Source: Oscillospiraceae bacterium (GTDB lineage: Bacteria; Bacillota; Clostridia; Oscillospirales; Oscillospiraceae). From it: 64,000 nt of DNA. Both the position numbers and the translations under genes were made by a program. Of the stretch, positions 7,643 to 16,083 are shown in pieces. The notes beneath the pieces were generated by a model. That model saw only the letters and a program-made list of their open reading frames with translations. It did no database searches and had not been told where the DNA came from. The stretch lies in NCBI GenBank assembly GCA_902790375.1, contig CADARY010000006.1:62001-126000 (forward strand), given 5' to 3'. Numbering within the stretch: the first letter of the stretch is position 1; each line of letters starts with the position of its first letter.

Positions 7643-8851
7643 TCAGAAGCGCAGCTCTTTCGGCCGCTCCTTGCTGTAGAGGATCACCGTGTCCCCCTCC
7701 ATGAGCTTCATGTCGCCGCGGGGCACCAGCATGGTTCCGCTGCGGCGCACCATCACGATATAGGTCTGGCGCGAAATATCCAGATCCCGGATCAGCGCGC
7801 CGTTCCACTCGTGATCCCGGCCCAGAACGATCTCGCGGAGATCAAACTGCCGGTCGCGCTTGTGCGCCTCGGCGCAGAGCACGAGGGTGTCCCCGGCGCG
7901 CAGGATCACGTCGCCCCGGGGGACGATGATCTCGCCGCTGCGCTGGACGGCCGCGACCATAATGCCGCGCGGCAGCTTCAGATCCCGGATGCACTTGCCG
8001 GGCCAGTCGTCCCGGCCGGTGAGCTCGACATTGATAAAGTGAAGATCAATCTCGGTCGCGTAGTCGCCGTACTGCTTGAAGCGGGAGTACTGCTCGACAA
8101 AGCCGGCGCTGATGATACCGGTGGGGATGGCGACCATCAGCACCCCCAGGAAGGTGATGACGATGCTCACGGCCTTGCCCAGCGGCGTGATGGGATAGAT
8201 GTCCCCGTAGCCCACGGTCAGCAGGGTGGAGACGGACCACCAGATGCCGGAGAAGGCGTTTTTGAAGACCTCCGGCTGGGCGTCATGCTCAAGCGAGTAC
8301 ATGCACAGGCTCGACGCCAGCATCAGCACCCCCAGGATGAAGAAGGAGGAGAGAAGCTGCTGCCGCTTGCCGGCAATGACCTCGGTGATGACGTTGAGCG
8401 AGTCGTAATAGGCGTTGATGCGAAAGAGCCGGAAGATGCGCGCAATGCGAAACAGGCGGAACACCACCGCCCCCGCGGGGAAGAACACCGGCAGATAGTA
8501 GGGGAGGAAGGAGAGCAGGTCCACGATGCCGGAGAAGGAGAAGATATATTTCAGAAGACTCTTTCCCTCGGGCAGATCGGGGTAGAGATTGTTCGCCGTG
8601 AAAAGGCGCAGCGCGTAGTCCAGCGCGAAGAAGGCCACCGTGATGGCCTCCAGCTTATACAGCAGCGGGCCGAAGTCGGCCACCATCCTGTCGAAGGTGA
8701 GCGCAAAGGTGACGACGAGGTTTATCAGCAGAGCGAGGGTGCTGATAATGTCGTAGCTGCCGTTGATGGGATCGTCCACCACGCCGACGGAGACCATGCG
8801 GAAAATCCGCTGCCGCAAGAGGGCAAGGCCGTTTTGTTTCTTGTTTTTCAT
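7643..8851 (-). CDS. Voltage-gated-type potassium channel with two TrkA-C (RCK_C) domains
   Basis: The 402-residue protein has six membrane segments: S1-S3 between residues 35 and 120, an S4 with regularly spaced arginines (RLFRIARIFRLFRI, about 132-145), S5 (about 165-185), a pore loop with the selectivity filter TVGYGD (212-217) and S6. The cytoplasmic tail holds two TrkA-C-like ligand-binding domains (about 265-330 and 340-402), so gating by a small ligand as well as voltage is plausible. It lies 12 bp after cysK, a compact operon. A potassium channel between cysteine synthase and an aminotransferase has no obvious metabolic link. Confidence 0.9.
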   Translation of the reverse strand: MKNKKQNGLALLRQRIFRMVSVGVVDDPINGSYDIISTLALLINLVVTFALTFDRMVADFGPLLYKLEAITVAFFALDYALRLFTANNLYPDLPEGKSLLKYIFSFSGIVDLLSFLPYYLPVFFPAGAVVFRLFRIARIFRLFRINAYYDSLNVITEVIAGKRQQLLSSFFILGVLMLASSLCMYSLEHDAQPEVFKNAFSGIWWSVSTLLTVGYGDIYPITPLGKAVSIVITFLGVLMVAIPTGIISAGFVEQYSRFKQYGDYATEIDLHFINVELTGRDDWPGKCIRDLKLPRGIMVAAVQRSGEIIVPRGDVILRAGDTLVLCAEAHKRDRQFDLREIVLGRDHEWNGALIRDLDISRQTYIVMVRRSGTMLVPRGDMKLMEGDTVILYSKERPKELRF

Positions 8852-8863
8852 CAGGCTTTTGTG

Positions 8864-9796
8864 TTATTCCCCGTCGAAAAGCGGGGTGGAGAAGTAGCGC
8901 TCCGCCGTGTCGGGCAGAACGGTGACCACGGTCCTGCCTGGCCCCAGCTTCTTTGCCAGGCGCAGGGCGGCGGCGACGTTCGTGCCGCTGGAGATGCCGC
9001 ACATCAGGCCCTCTTCCCTTGCCAGACGCCGGGCGGTATGAAGCGCCTCCCCGTCTGTGACGATGCAGACCTCGCTGCAGATCTCGCGGTTGAGGATCTC
9101 CGGGATGATCCCGTCGCCGATGCCCATCTGGATGTGGGTGCCGATGGCCCCGCCGGAGAGGATGGCGGCGTTCTCCGGCTCCACTGCCCAGATCTCAATG
9201 TCGGGGTTGCGCTCCTTCAGCACCTCTCCGATGCCGGAGATGGTGCCGCCGGTGCCGATGCCGCTGCAAAAGCCGTGGATCGGCCGACCTGCCTGCTCCA
9301 GGATCTCCTGCGCGGTGTATTTTATATGGGTGAGCTTGTTGTCCGGGTTTTCGAACTGCTGGGGGATAAAGACCCTGGGGTCCTCTTCGCGCATGCGCAG
9401 AGCCGTTTGCAGGCACGCCTCGATGCACTTGCCGATGTCCCCGTCGTCGTGGATGAGGCGGACCTCCGCCCCGTAGTGGCGCACCAGCTTGCGCCGCTCC
9501 AGACTCACGGAGTCCGGCATGACGATCACGGTGCGGTAGCCCTTGATGGCGCCGACCAACGCAAGGCCGATGCCCTGGTTGCCGCTGGTGGGCTCGACCA
9601 GGATGGAGCCGGGGGACAGGAGCCCTGCCTTCTCCGCCCCCTCGATCATGTTGAGGGCAGTGCGGCTTTTGATGGAGCCGCCCACGTTCAGGGCCTCCAC
9701 CTTCACGAGGATCTCGGCGCTGCCGGGCTCGGGGAGCCGGTTCAGACGGACCAGCGGCGTGTGGCCCATGGCCTCGAGGATATTGTTGCAGATCAT
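8864..9796 (-). CDS. Cysteine synthase family enzyme with variant substrate motifs
   Basis: A 310-residue fold-type II PLP enzyme that most likely forms cysteine from an activated serine and sulfide. The PLP lysine is Lys43 in GGSIKSR, the phosphate loop is GTGGT (181-185) and the C-terminus has LPDTAERYFST, as in CysK. Two motifs differ from the usual CysK: the lysine is followed by SR where DR is normal, and the substrate loop is TSGNQG (70-75) where TSGNTG is normal. Those changes lie in the substrate pocket, so a different activated serine or a different beta-replacement is possible. The ATG at 9796 is the only good start. It leads the cysK-channel operon from a near-consensus promoter. 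Confidence 0.85.
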   Translation of the reverse strand: MICNNILEAMGHTPLVRLNRLPEPGSAEILVKVEALNVGGSIKSRTALNMIEGAEKAGLLSPGSILVEPTSGNQGIGLALVGAIKGYRTVIVMPDSVSLERRKLVRHYGAEVRLIHDDGDIGKCIEACLQTALRMREEDPRVFIPQQFENPDNKLTHIKYTAQEILEQAGRPIHGFCSGIGTGGTISGIGEVLKERNPDIEIWAVEPENAAILSGGAIGTHIQMGIGDGIIPEILNREICSEVCIVTDGEALHTARRLAREEGLMCGISSGTNVAAALRLAKKLGPGRTVVTVLPDTAERYFSTPLFDGE

Positions 9797-9844
9797 AGGA
9801 TGCTGTCCACTCCTTCTGAAAAACGCGAAAAACGCGTATATGAC

Positions 9845-9873
9845 ATTATAGCAGAGCGGCCAAAAAATGTCAC
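9845..9873 (-). promoter_or_regulatory. Sigma-A promoter for the cysteine synthase operon
   Basis: Minus strand GTGACA (9873-9868) and TATAAT (9850-9845) are separated by 17 bp. Confidence 0.8.
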
Positions 9874-9890
9874 CCCGTTTTTTCTTTCAC

Positions 9891-9919
9891 TTGCAATTGC
9901 GCACCGCGCGGGTTATCAT
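9891..9919 (+). promoter_or_regulatory. Promoter for the membrane acyltransferase-like gene
   Basis: TTGCAA (9891-9896) and TATCAT (9914-9919) with a 17-bp spacer, back to back with the cysK promoter. Confidence 0.65.
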
Positions 9920-9950
9920 GCTGTCATCCAACGAGAGGGGAGAAAAGCCT

Positions 9951-10691
9951 GTGGAAAAGAAGCGCTATCATCTGATCGACGCGCTGCGGGGCCTTGCGCT
10001 TTTGAACATGCTGGGGATGCACTTTCTCTATGACGTGAACGTGGTCTACGGGCGGGAGCCGGACTGGTATCTGCGCCCGGGCGTGCGCCTCTGGCAGCAG
10101 TGCATCTGCTGGAGCTTTATTCTGATCGCGGGCTTTTCCTTCCAATGGGGGCGGAAAAACAACCTGCGCCGCGGCCTGCTGCTGAATGCCTGCGGCCTTG
10201 TGATCACCGCCGTCACGCTGCTCGTGATGCCCTCCGAAGCGATCTGGTTCGGCATCCTGAACTTTATGGGCTGTGCGATCCTGCTCACGATCCCGCTGGA
10301 AAAAGGGCTGAAAAAAAGCAGGCCGGCCATCGGGCTTGCCGCCTGCTTTCTGCTGTTTCTTATGCTGCGCCGGGTTCCCGAGGGCGTGATCGTCCTCGGC
10401 CCCTGGCAGTGGCGCCTGCCGGCGGGACTCTATCGCTTCCGCATCCTCGCGCCGCTGGGCTTTCCGGACCCGGGCTTTCGCTCCAGCGATTATTTCCCCA
10501 TGCTGCCCTGGTATCTGCTGTTTCTGTGCGGCTGGTTTCTCGGCCGGCTCTTTCAGCGCGCACCGCGCTGGCAGCGCCTCGCGGAGACGAGGATCCCCGT
10601 CCTCTCCGCCCTCGGGCGCAGCACCATCTGGGTTTACATGCTCCATCAGCCGGTCCTGATGGGGATCTGCATGCTGCTGTTCGGGCGGTAG
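9951..10691 (+). CDS. Heparan-alpha-glucosaminide N-acetyltransferase-like membrane protein (DUF1624)
   Basis: The 246-residue integral membrane protein begins with RYHLIDALRGLALLNMLGMH, the conserved first helix of the DUF1624/HGSNAT-like acyltransferase superfamily, and has about seven hydrophobic segments. Family members are thought to transfer acetyl groups across the membrane to surface glycans, but the bacterial substrates are mostly unknown. The start is GTG at 9951, placed 8 nt after GAGAGGGGAG; a reading from 9867 would include the promoter. It is probably monocistronic. Confidence 0.75.
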   Translation: MEKKRYHLIDALRGLALLNMLGMHFLYDVNVVYGREPDWYLRPGVRLWQQCICWSFILIAGFSFQWGRKNNLRRGLLLNACGLVITAVTLLVMPSEAIWFGILNFMGCAILLTIPLEKGLKKSRPAIGLAACFLLFLMLRRVPEGVIVLGPWQWRLPAGLYRFRILAPLGFPDPGFRSSDYFPMLPWYLLFLCGWFLGRLFQRAPRWQRLAETRIPVLSALGRSTIWVYMLHQPVLMGICMLLFGR

Positions 10692-10713
10692 GACGGGGAC
10701 GCGGCCCCTCGTT

Positions 10714-10920
10714 TCATTTCACCGCAAACCACGCGGGATCAAGCTCGTCAAAGAGATTGGCGTACTGGATGTACTGATATTTCCGGATCAGCGGATCGTC
10801 CATGACCTCGGCGACGCCGGAATAGAGTTTGCCCTCACTGTCCATGACGCCCTGAGAGGAAATGATCGGGTATTTGGCATTTACCTCCTTGAGCAGAATG
10901 CAAATCGCTGGCGGAGGGCC
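10714..10920 (-). pseudogene. C-terminal remnant of an LTA-synthase-like sulfatase
   Basis: In the frame ending at TGA 10716-10714 the translation runs LLKEVNAKYPIISSQG, then MDSEGKLYSG, then YQYIQYANLFD. This mirrors the C-terminal tail of sulfatase/LtaS-type proteins, including the intact one at 13960-15762 (EYPVVTANFILDKDGKLVG and YELVQYMRMFD). There is no start codon or catalytic domain; the match begins right after the stop of the lipoprotein gene at 10924. I read it as the 3' end of an older sulfatase gene whose body was lost or displaced when the adjoining cassette arrived. About 65 residues are left. Confidence 0.7.
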
Positions 10921-10923
10921 ATA

Positions 10924-12093
10924 TCATTTCTCCTCATAGTACAGGTCCATCTGTTCTGAAAAATCCTCAACGCCTAAATAGTATTGATCGTAACAATTTT
11001 GCATTTTGACAGCGGTTTCAATGGGGGGTAGTTGCGTGTTTTTCAGGGGCGACCATACTTCGCTCGAAAGATAATAGGCGCAATTCCGGCAGGGCTTCGC
11101 TTGTCGGATAAAGTTGTCCAGGCGCTCCAGGGCTTCGTCGTCGCCCCTGTCCGCCCCGGCTGCCTGCATGAGGTGCCTGCAAAGTTCCACGCAAAGTGCC
11201 AGTTTCCCGGCATCCTCCGCCAGGCGGGCATTGATGAAGAAGCCGTATGGCACGCCAATAGGCGTATTTTTTTCCCCTGCTATTGATGGGAATACTGAGA
11301 ACCGCAACAGCTTGCGCCGTTCAGAATCCAATTGGTCGATAAGCCTGTATACGCTCTCCTCATTCAGCACAACCGCGCAATACTTTCGGTTAATGAACGC
11401 CAGTATTGCTTCATCTGCCGTCATTTCGACCAGCAGGCCGCTGTCGCGCATTTCCGTTGCATCGACGATGGCTTCCATGATGTCGTCGTTCAGGAAGGTG
11501 CATTCTTTGTCTGCCGCAATCATGTGATCAAACCACGCCTGAGCGCCATTTGCGGCCATGGCAGGGCTCAGCAGGTCGGTGATGTTGCCGCCCCAAGCGA
11601 CCTTGTACCTGCGGGCGTACAGTGCCGTCCATGTATCCGGGAAGTCTCCCTCGTGAATGACGACGGAAAACGAGGGCGCGGTGGCGGGGAAGGCATAGGC
11701 TGCGCCGCCGTAGACAAAGGGTTCGACCCGTTCCTGTACAGGAATGTAATCCGATAGATCCAGCACAAGGCCCTTTTCCACCAGCAGTCGGCCGAGCGTG
11801 GGGGACGCCATGAATACATCCGGTAGGTGATCGGCGCCCAATACGGCCAGGGCTGAAATATCGCCGCTGCCCGCACGCTTTTTTTCATCGAGTTCAATAT
11901 CGGGGTGTCCATCCTTCCACGCTTCCAGCAGGGCGTCAAACCGAAGGGCGGGCGCGTTGAAGCACTCCCCCAGGGTGTCGTCCTGGATGAAATTGTCCAT
12001 GACGGTGATGTCCGCCCGCTGCTTTGCGCAACCGCCTAAACACAGCGCCAGCAATCCCAGCAGCCCAAGGGCGATCCATTTCAGCTTGACCAT
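10924..12093 (-). CDS. Extracellular solute-binding-like lipoprotein
   Basis: The 389-residue precursor has a signal peptide and lipobox LGGC (Cys22), so it should be anchored outside the membrane by a lipid. The mature part resembles ABC-type extracellular solute-binding proteins (family 1 type: a VMASPTLGRLL region, a PFVYGGAAYAFP hinge-like region and an IGVPYGFFINA region). No ABC permease genes are nearby, so here it may serve surface polymer assembly and not import. The start ATG at 12093 has GGAGG 5 nt upstream and overlaps the polymerase gene by 13 nt; an in-frame ATG at 12105 lacks its own site. It is the last gene of the cassette. Confidence 0.75.
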   Translation of the reverse strand: MVKLKWIALGLLGLLALCLGGCAKQRADITVMDNFIQDDTLGECFNAPALRFDALLEAWKDGHPDIELDEKKRAGSGDISALAVLGADHLPDVFMASPTLGRLLVEKGLVLDLSDYIPVQERVEPFVYGGAAYAFPATAPSFSVVIHEGDFPDTWTALYARRYKVAWGGNITDLLSPAMAANGAQAWFDHMIAADKECTFLNDDIMEAIVDATEMRDSGLLVEMTADEAILAFINRKYCAVVLNEESVYRLIDQLDSERRKLLRFSVFPSIAGEKNTPIGVPYGFFINARLAEDAGKLALCVELCRHLMQAAGADRGDDEALERLDNFIRQAKPCRNCAYYLSSEVWSPLKNTQLPPIETAVKMQNCYDQYYLGVEDFSEQMDLYYEEK

Positions 12094-13940
12094 AGCAGCC
12101 TCCATTGTTCCGCGGTGAAATTGGCAAGGTGCAGGCCGAAGGGCATGTTCATGGTCAGGCTGTTGACGGGAATGTATAACGCCCTTGCGTGCCGCTGGAC
12201 GCGCGCCTGTTGTATGGCGTAGGTGCATACGGTCAGGCGCGGCGGGAAGTCGTTTTCCGCCATGAACGTGCTGGCATTGAGCAGCATTTCGTCAACGGAA
12301 GTAGCGGGCGCAACGGCGATCCTGTCCGCGTCTACAGCCTGCGCAACCAGCCAATCCCGGTCTTGTTCGTTATCGACGATACAGCGCGCGTCCTTATGGG
12401 AATTGAGGTAGCGCATCGCGCGGGTGAGCCGGGGCCTGTGCAGGGCTTCGCTCTTAACCTCGTCCATATACGCGCCGGGAACCACCACGGTTGCGGCATA
12501 ATGGGGCGTATATCCCCGCCAGTTGGACACTTGCCAGGCGGTGGCGCACCAAAGAACCAAAACGGCGAGCAGCGCGGTAAACGCTCCTGCCAGGGCAATC
12601 CGGCGGGCTTTACCTGTGGGCAGCAAAGATTTCCTCTCGCAGGCTTCAACGCCCGGCTTATCGGAATATTTGCAAAAGGCCAGCAGAATGAACAGGTTAT
12701 AAACGAAGTTGGTGAGCTGGAATTCCATCGTAGAATCCAATGCGAACAGGAACAGCAGGAAGGAAACATAATACCTGTGGTGCTTTTGCAGGCGGTACTG
12801 CGTCCACGTCATTAGGACGATGACGACAATAAATATCAGTGCGCCATATTGCAGCAGGGTTTTTATATAGCTGCTGTCAAACACGAAATAGAGCGGTTGC
12901 GCGGCTTCATTGCCGCCGAGCCCGATTTGGGGAATTTGGTTTCCAAACCAGCGCACCGGGAACTGCTCAAAGCCGAGCTGACCCAAATTAAAGCGCGAAA
13001 GTATGGTTCCGATGCCGGGTATTTTCTCCCATAAAGGGCTGAATTGCCGGTAGGTCGCGGTGGCGAGGATGAACAGGCCGCCGCATAGGATATAGCCATT
13101 CCTGATGAAGAAACGGAGGGCCCCTTTACCCCTGCGGAGCTTCAAGCGCTCGACCGCGCCTTTGACCAGGGCGATGGGGCAGTAGATGACGCTGAACAGG
13201 AGGGGGATTACAGGACCAAAGCGGTCGCGGTCCTGATAGGGGGCTCCGCCGATTCGTCCGTAATGCCTGTACATGGTGCAGGCGGCAAGAATCAGGCCGC
13301 ATACGAAAGCGGTCTTGGAATCGTTGCATTTCAGGCAGACGAAGGGCAGCGCCAACAGCGCCAGCTCCCCGAGCCAGGTCAACCAGCCGTCCCTGAGGAT
13401 GCAGTAAAACAGGGAAAGGCACAGCATGTAGCAGCCCAGGTTGTCTCTGTACTGAAAGCCAAAGGCGGTACCCCGGTTGTTCTCCATGAGGCCGAGCATG
13501 GCCAGAATGAACAGTATTGCCGTATAGGCCGCACCCAGTCCAAAGCCCGTTGAGAAAAGCCGGTTCTCGTCCTGCTCGTCCGCGGACAGGGCAAAGAAGA
13601 GCATGAGAAGAAGGGGAGGCGTTTTATGGTCTTCTACACCAAAGTGCATGTACAGTATTAGACCGGTGAGCACCGCCAGCTTGAACAGATACACCGATAT
13701 AAGGCGCTTGGAATCGACCTTTCCCCATTGAGAACAGAAATTGACGATGAGGCAAAGACAGGCGAACAGGCGGGCGAGATCAACGCAATAATATATATAT
13801 GGGTCAAAGAAAGACAATTGTGGGCTACCTACCAGAATTGTATTGTGCAAGTAACAGACAGAATAGGAAAATACAAACAGGACAAACCAAATAATTCCCG
13901 ATGCCCTCTTGGCGTGTCGCAATACAGATGAACCAGTCAT
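12081..13940 (-). CDS. Wzy/O-antigen-ligase-like membrane protein with a C-terminal DUF218-like domain
   Basis: The 619-residue protein has about eleven membrane segments (residues 15-430), with a large loop near 310-360 of the kind seen in O-antigen polymerases and ligases. After a last membrane helix (about 455-475) comes a soluble part starting ATVVVPGAYMDE and continuing LTRAMRYLNS, WLVAQAV and ATSVDEMLLNAS. That order resembles the DUF218 (SanA/YdcF/ElyC) fold, which is linked to envelope polymer steps. The fusion is inference. The ATG at 13940 has GGAGG 7 nt upstream and lies 20 bp after the sulfatase. Probably it polymerises or ligates a surface glycan. Confidence 0.7.
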   Translation of the reverse strand: MTGSSVLRHAKRASGIIWFVLFVFSYSVCYLHNTILVGSPQLSFFDPYIYYCVDLARLFACLCLIVNFCSQWGKVDSKRLISVYLFKLAVLTGLILYMHFGVEDHKTPPLLLMLFFALSADEQDENRLFSTGFGLGAAYTAILFILAMLGLMENNRGTAFGFQYRDNLGCYMLCLSLFYCILRDGWLTWLGELALLALPFVCLKCNDSKTAFVCGLILAACTMYRHYGRIGGAPYQDRDRFGPVIPLLFSVIYCPIALVKGAVERLKLRRGKGALRFFIRNGYILCGGLFILATATYRQFSPLWEKIPGIGTILSRFNLGQLGFEQFPVRWFGNQIPQIGLGGNEAAQPLYFVFDSSYIKTLLQYGALIFIVVIVLMTWTQYRLQKHHRYYVSFLLFLFALDSTMEFQLTNFVYNLFILLAFCKYSDKPGVEACERKSLLPTGKARRIALAGAFTALLAVLVLWCATAWQVSNWRGYTPHYAATVVVPGAYMDEVKSEALHRPRLTRAMRYLNSHKDARCIVDNEQDRDWLVAQAVDADRIAVAPATSVDEMLLNASTFMAENDFPPRLTVCTYAIQQARVQRHARALYIPVNSLTMNMPFGLHLANFTAEQWRLLWSS

Positions 13941-13959
13941 GGCGCTTCCTCCGATTTGT

Positions 13960-15762
13960 TCAGCGGTCAAACATGCGCATGTACTGTACCAGCTCGTAGT
14001 CCTTCAGGCTGTCCTTGCCCACCAGCTTCCCATCCTTGTCCAGTATAAAATTCGCCGTGACCACAGGGTATTCCTGCATCGCATTCAATCGAAATTGATC
14101 CCAGGCGGTCAGCGGCAGGCCCGCGTTCTTTTTCAGGATGGCCGACAGGTAATTGGGGCTGGTGTATTCCGGCGCGTCGAATTCAATGTCGTAGTTGGCC
14201 CAGAGGATGTAGGGGACGGTGTAGTATGTGGCATCGTTAAAGTCATCAACTTTCATGTATTTTCCCGCAATAAACAGCGATGGTTGGTGATCGCCAAACA
14301 TCAGCACGACGGTCTTTTGGTCGCTGGCTTCCAGCGCGTCAGTGAGAGCTTTGAAAGCGGCGTCGCTCAGGTTTATGCAAGTCAGGTACTGGTTGATGCT
14401 GTAGACCTCGTCCGCGGCATTGCTGATGGTTGCCTGGAGCGGGGCCTTTGGCCGGTCGGCAATGGGAATGATATCCTTCTCAGTCACATATTCCCGGTTG
14501 GTAAAATCTTCCCCTGAGTAGGCATAACCCCCGTGGTTCTGCATGGTCACGGCAAATACGAATGAGCGCCCGGTGGATTCCTCCAGCACACGCTCCAGAC
14601 AGGTCTGGTCGCTGATCAGGCCGCGGACGTACAGCGGGCCGTCGCCGAAGCTAATCATGTTTTCGGTGCGTACAGTGGTCGCGCCAATGCCGTTTGTAAC
14701 CACGGTATTGCCGAAGTCAACGCCGGAAATGAAGCGGTCGAAACCGAGGAATTTGTAGACCTGTGTGCGGTTCCATTCCTCCGAGTAATACGGGTGAATG
14801 GCGATTTTGCTGTAGTCCAGCTCTGCCACGTCCCGTGCGATGCTGTTTTCGTCTCCTGCCACGTATTGCAGGAAAGGCGTAGAGCCATCAGGCAGGAAGG
14901 CCATCGCGTTGCCAGTCAGGAATTCGTATTCGGTGCAGGATGTGCCGCCGCCAAATACGCTGACTGCCAGCTTGCCGTAAAAAGCATTGTCTCTGTAGCC
15001 ATGCAGGTTGGGAAGGGGATCATCGAAGGGCGGTTTCCCGAGCAGGCTGTAATCCGTCAGGGATTCGTTCATGATGACGATGATGTTTGTGTCGGCGTCA
15101 CCATCTGACGGCGCGTAGGCAGACAGAATATCACTTGCATTGGCGTTGGAATAGCCCTCAGGCGCTTCCTGTTTGCCCTCGTGATACTGGCAATACCAGC
15201 TGTAGACGAGGCCGTTGCGCTCCGCGTCGGTGTTGAAGTCGAATGTTTCATGGTTGTGGGGCAGGAGGCCCAAGAAAAAGACGGTTATGCCCACTGCGAC
15301 GAATCCCAACCCCGTCAGACAAACGGCCTTTTTGGAATACTTCAACTTGTAGTATTTTTCGAGGAATGTTAGGAAGCCGCAAAGGGCGCCAGCGATCAAC
15401 AGCCGCCGGGTCATTTCGGAGTTCCAAACAAACTGATAACGGTTAGCGACGCGGAAGGCCTGGCCAAGCAGTAAGAAATCGCTGAGCCGTATGTGGGTCA
15501 GCCGCAGGCTGTAAACCAAGGCGTCCGCATAATAGATCATGAAGGCGACAGCGGACGCGAAGATCGCGGCCAGGTCAAAACGGCGAAAGAGCGCCAGGGA
15601 AAATCCCAGCATGGGTAGGAGCAGCAGCAGGTTGTAAAGGGCGGCGGAAAAGGAAAGATTGAATGTATCAAAGATACAGGCAAACGAGACGAGGGTGAAG
15701 AATATGGCAAGAGAGGGATAGATTTTGTGTATTACCCCGTCAAACGGCTTTGATTTGCTCAT
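13960..15762 (-). CDS. LTA-synthase/sulfatase-superfamily membrane phosphoglycerol transferase
   Basis: The 600-residue protein has five N-terminal membrane segments (residues 15-170) and an external alkaline-phosphatase-superfamily domain. The metal-binding NES (Glu233), the nucleophile threonine in FGGGTSCTEYEFLTG (Thr274), NHGGY and FGDHQPS are all present, matching LtaS/MdoB-type enzymes that transfer glycerol phosphate to surface polymers. It probably decorates or builds a teichoic-type polymer together with the Wzy-like protein downstream. The ATG at 15762 has a G-rich site 7 nt upstream; ATG at 15768 is a close alternative. A MITE-like repeat ends about 30 bp upstream of the start. Confidence 0.88.
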   Translation of the reverse strand: MSKSKPFDGVIHKIYPSLAIFFTLVSFACIFDTFNLSFSAALYNLLLLLPMLGFSLALFRRFDLAAIFASAVAFMIYYADALVYSLRLTHIRLSDFLLLGQAFRVANRYQFVWNSEMTRRLLIAGALCGFLTFLEKYYKLKYSKKAVCLTGLGFVAVGITVFFLGLLPHNHETFDFNTDAERNGLVYSWYCQYHEGKQEAPEGYSNANASDILSAYAPSDGDADTNIIVIMNESLTDYSLLGKPPFDDPLPNLHGYRDNAFYGKLAVSVFGGGTSCTEYEFLTGNAMAFLPDGSTPFLQYVAGDENSIARDVAELDYSKIAIHPYYSEEWNRTQVYKFLGFDRFISGVDFGNTVVTNGIGATTVRTENMISFGDGPLYVRGLISDQTCLERVLEESTGRSFVFAVTMQNHGGYAYSGEDFTNREYVTEKDIIPIADRPKAPLQATISNAADEVYSINQYLTCINLSDAAFKALTDALEASDQKTVVLMFGDHQPSLFIAGKYMKVDDFNDATYYTVPYILWANYDIEFDAPEYTSPNYLSAILKKNAGLPLTAWDQFRLNAMQEYPVVTANFILDKDGKLVGKDSLKDYELVQYMRMFDR

Positions 15763-15793
15763 ATCCATGCCCCCTTTGTTTTTATTCCTTTTA

Positions 15794-15919
15794 ATGGGTA
15801 TCGGCATTCATCAGCAAGGTTCCCTGTATGACCGTAGGGGCGATTCACGAATCGCCCGGCGGCAAAGGCCGCATCCGACGAATGCGCGTGATTGTTAGCT
15901 GAGTAAAGCCGATACCCAT
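15794..15919. repeat. MITE-like palindromic element upstream of the sulfatase gene
   Basis: Terminal inverted repeats of about 22 bp (15794-15815 and 15898-15919, starting ATGGGTATCGGC) match at 19 positions. Inside is a short palindrome, GGGCGATTC with its complement (15838-15857). The element is flanked by near-identical direct repeats ATTCCTTTTA (15784-15793) and ATTCCTTTTTA (15920-15930), as expected for a target-site duplication. It encodes nothing. Confidence 0.65.
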
Positions 15920-15982
15920 ATTCCTTTTTATCAATCTCAAATGCCAAAAGCAATTGTTATGCAGAAAAAAAGGCATGCGTAT

Positions 15983-16027
15983 CTGAAAGGGCCATATTCC
16001 CAATATAAGGGAATATGGCCCTTTCAG
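15983..16027 (-). terminator. Very strong hairpin after the prepilin gene
   Basis: A 19-bp perfect stem (15983-16001 with 16009-16027) and 7-nt loop lie 56 bp after the prepilin stop. On the minus strand a run of seven T follows about 10 nt after the stem, so it probably ends the prepilin transcript. Confidence 0.65.
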
Positions 16028-16083
16028 GAAACTGCTGCTGCCCGTCCTCTTCCCGGAGAGTATGGGCGGCATGATAGACTAAG

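Noticed and set aside
7622-10033. 803-codon open frame on the plus strand
   Set aside because: It lies antisense to the potassium channel and cysteine synthase genes, has no ribosome binding site, and its His/Gln/Asp-rich translation is typical of an antisense frame in GC-rich DNA.
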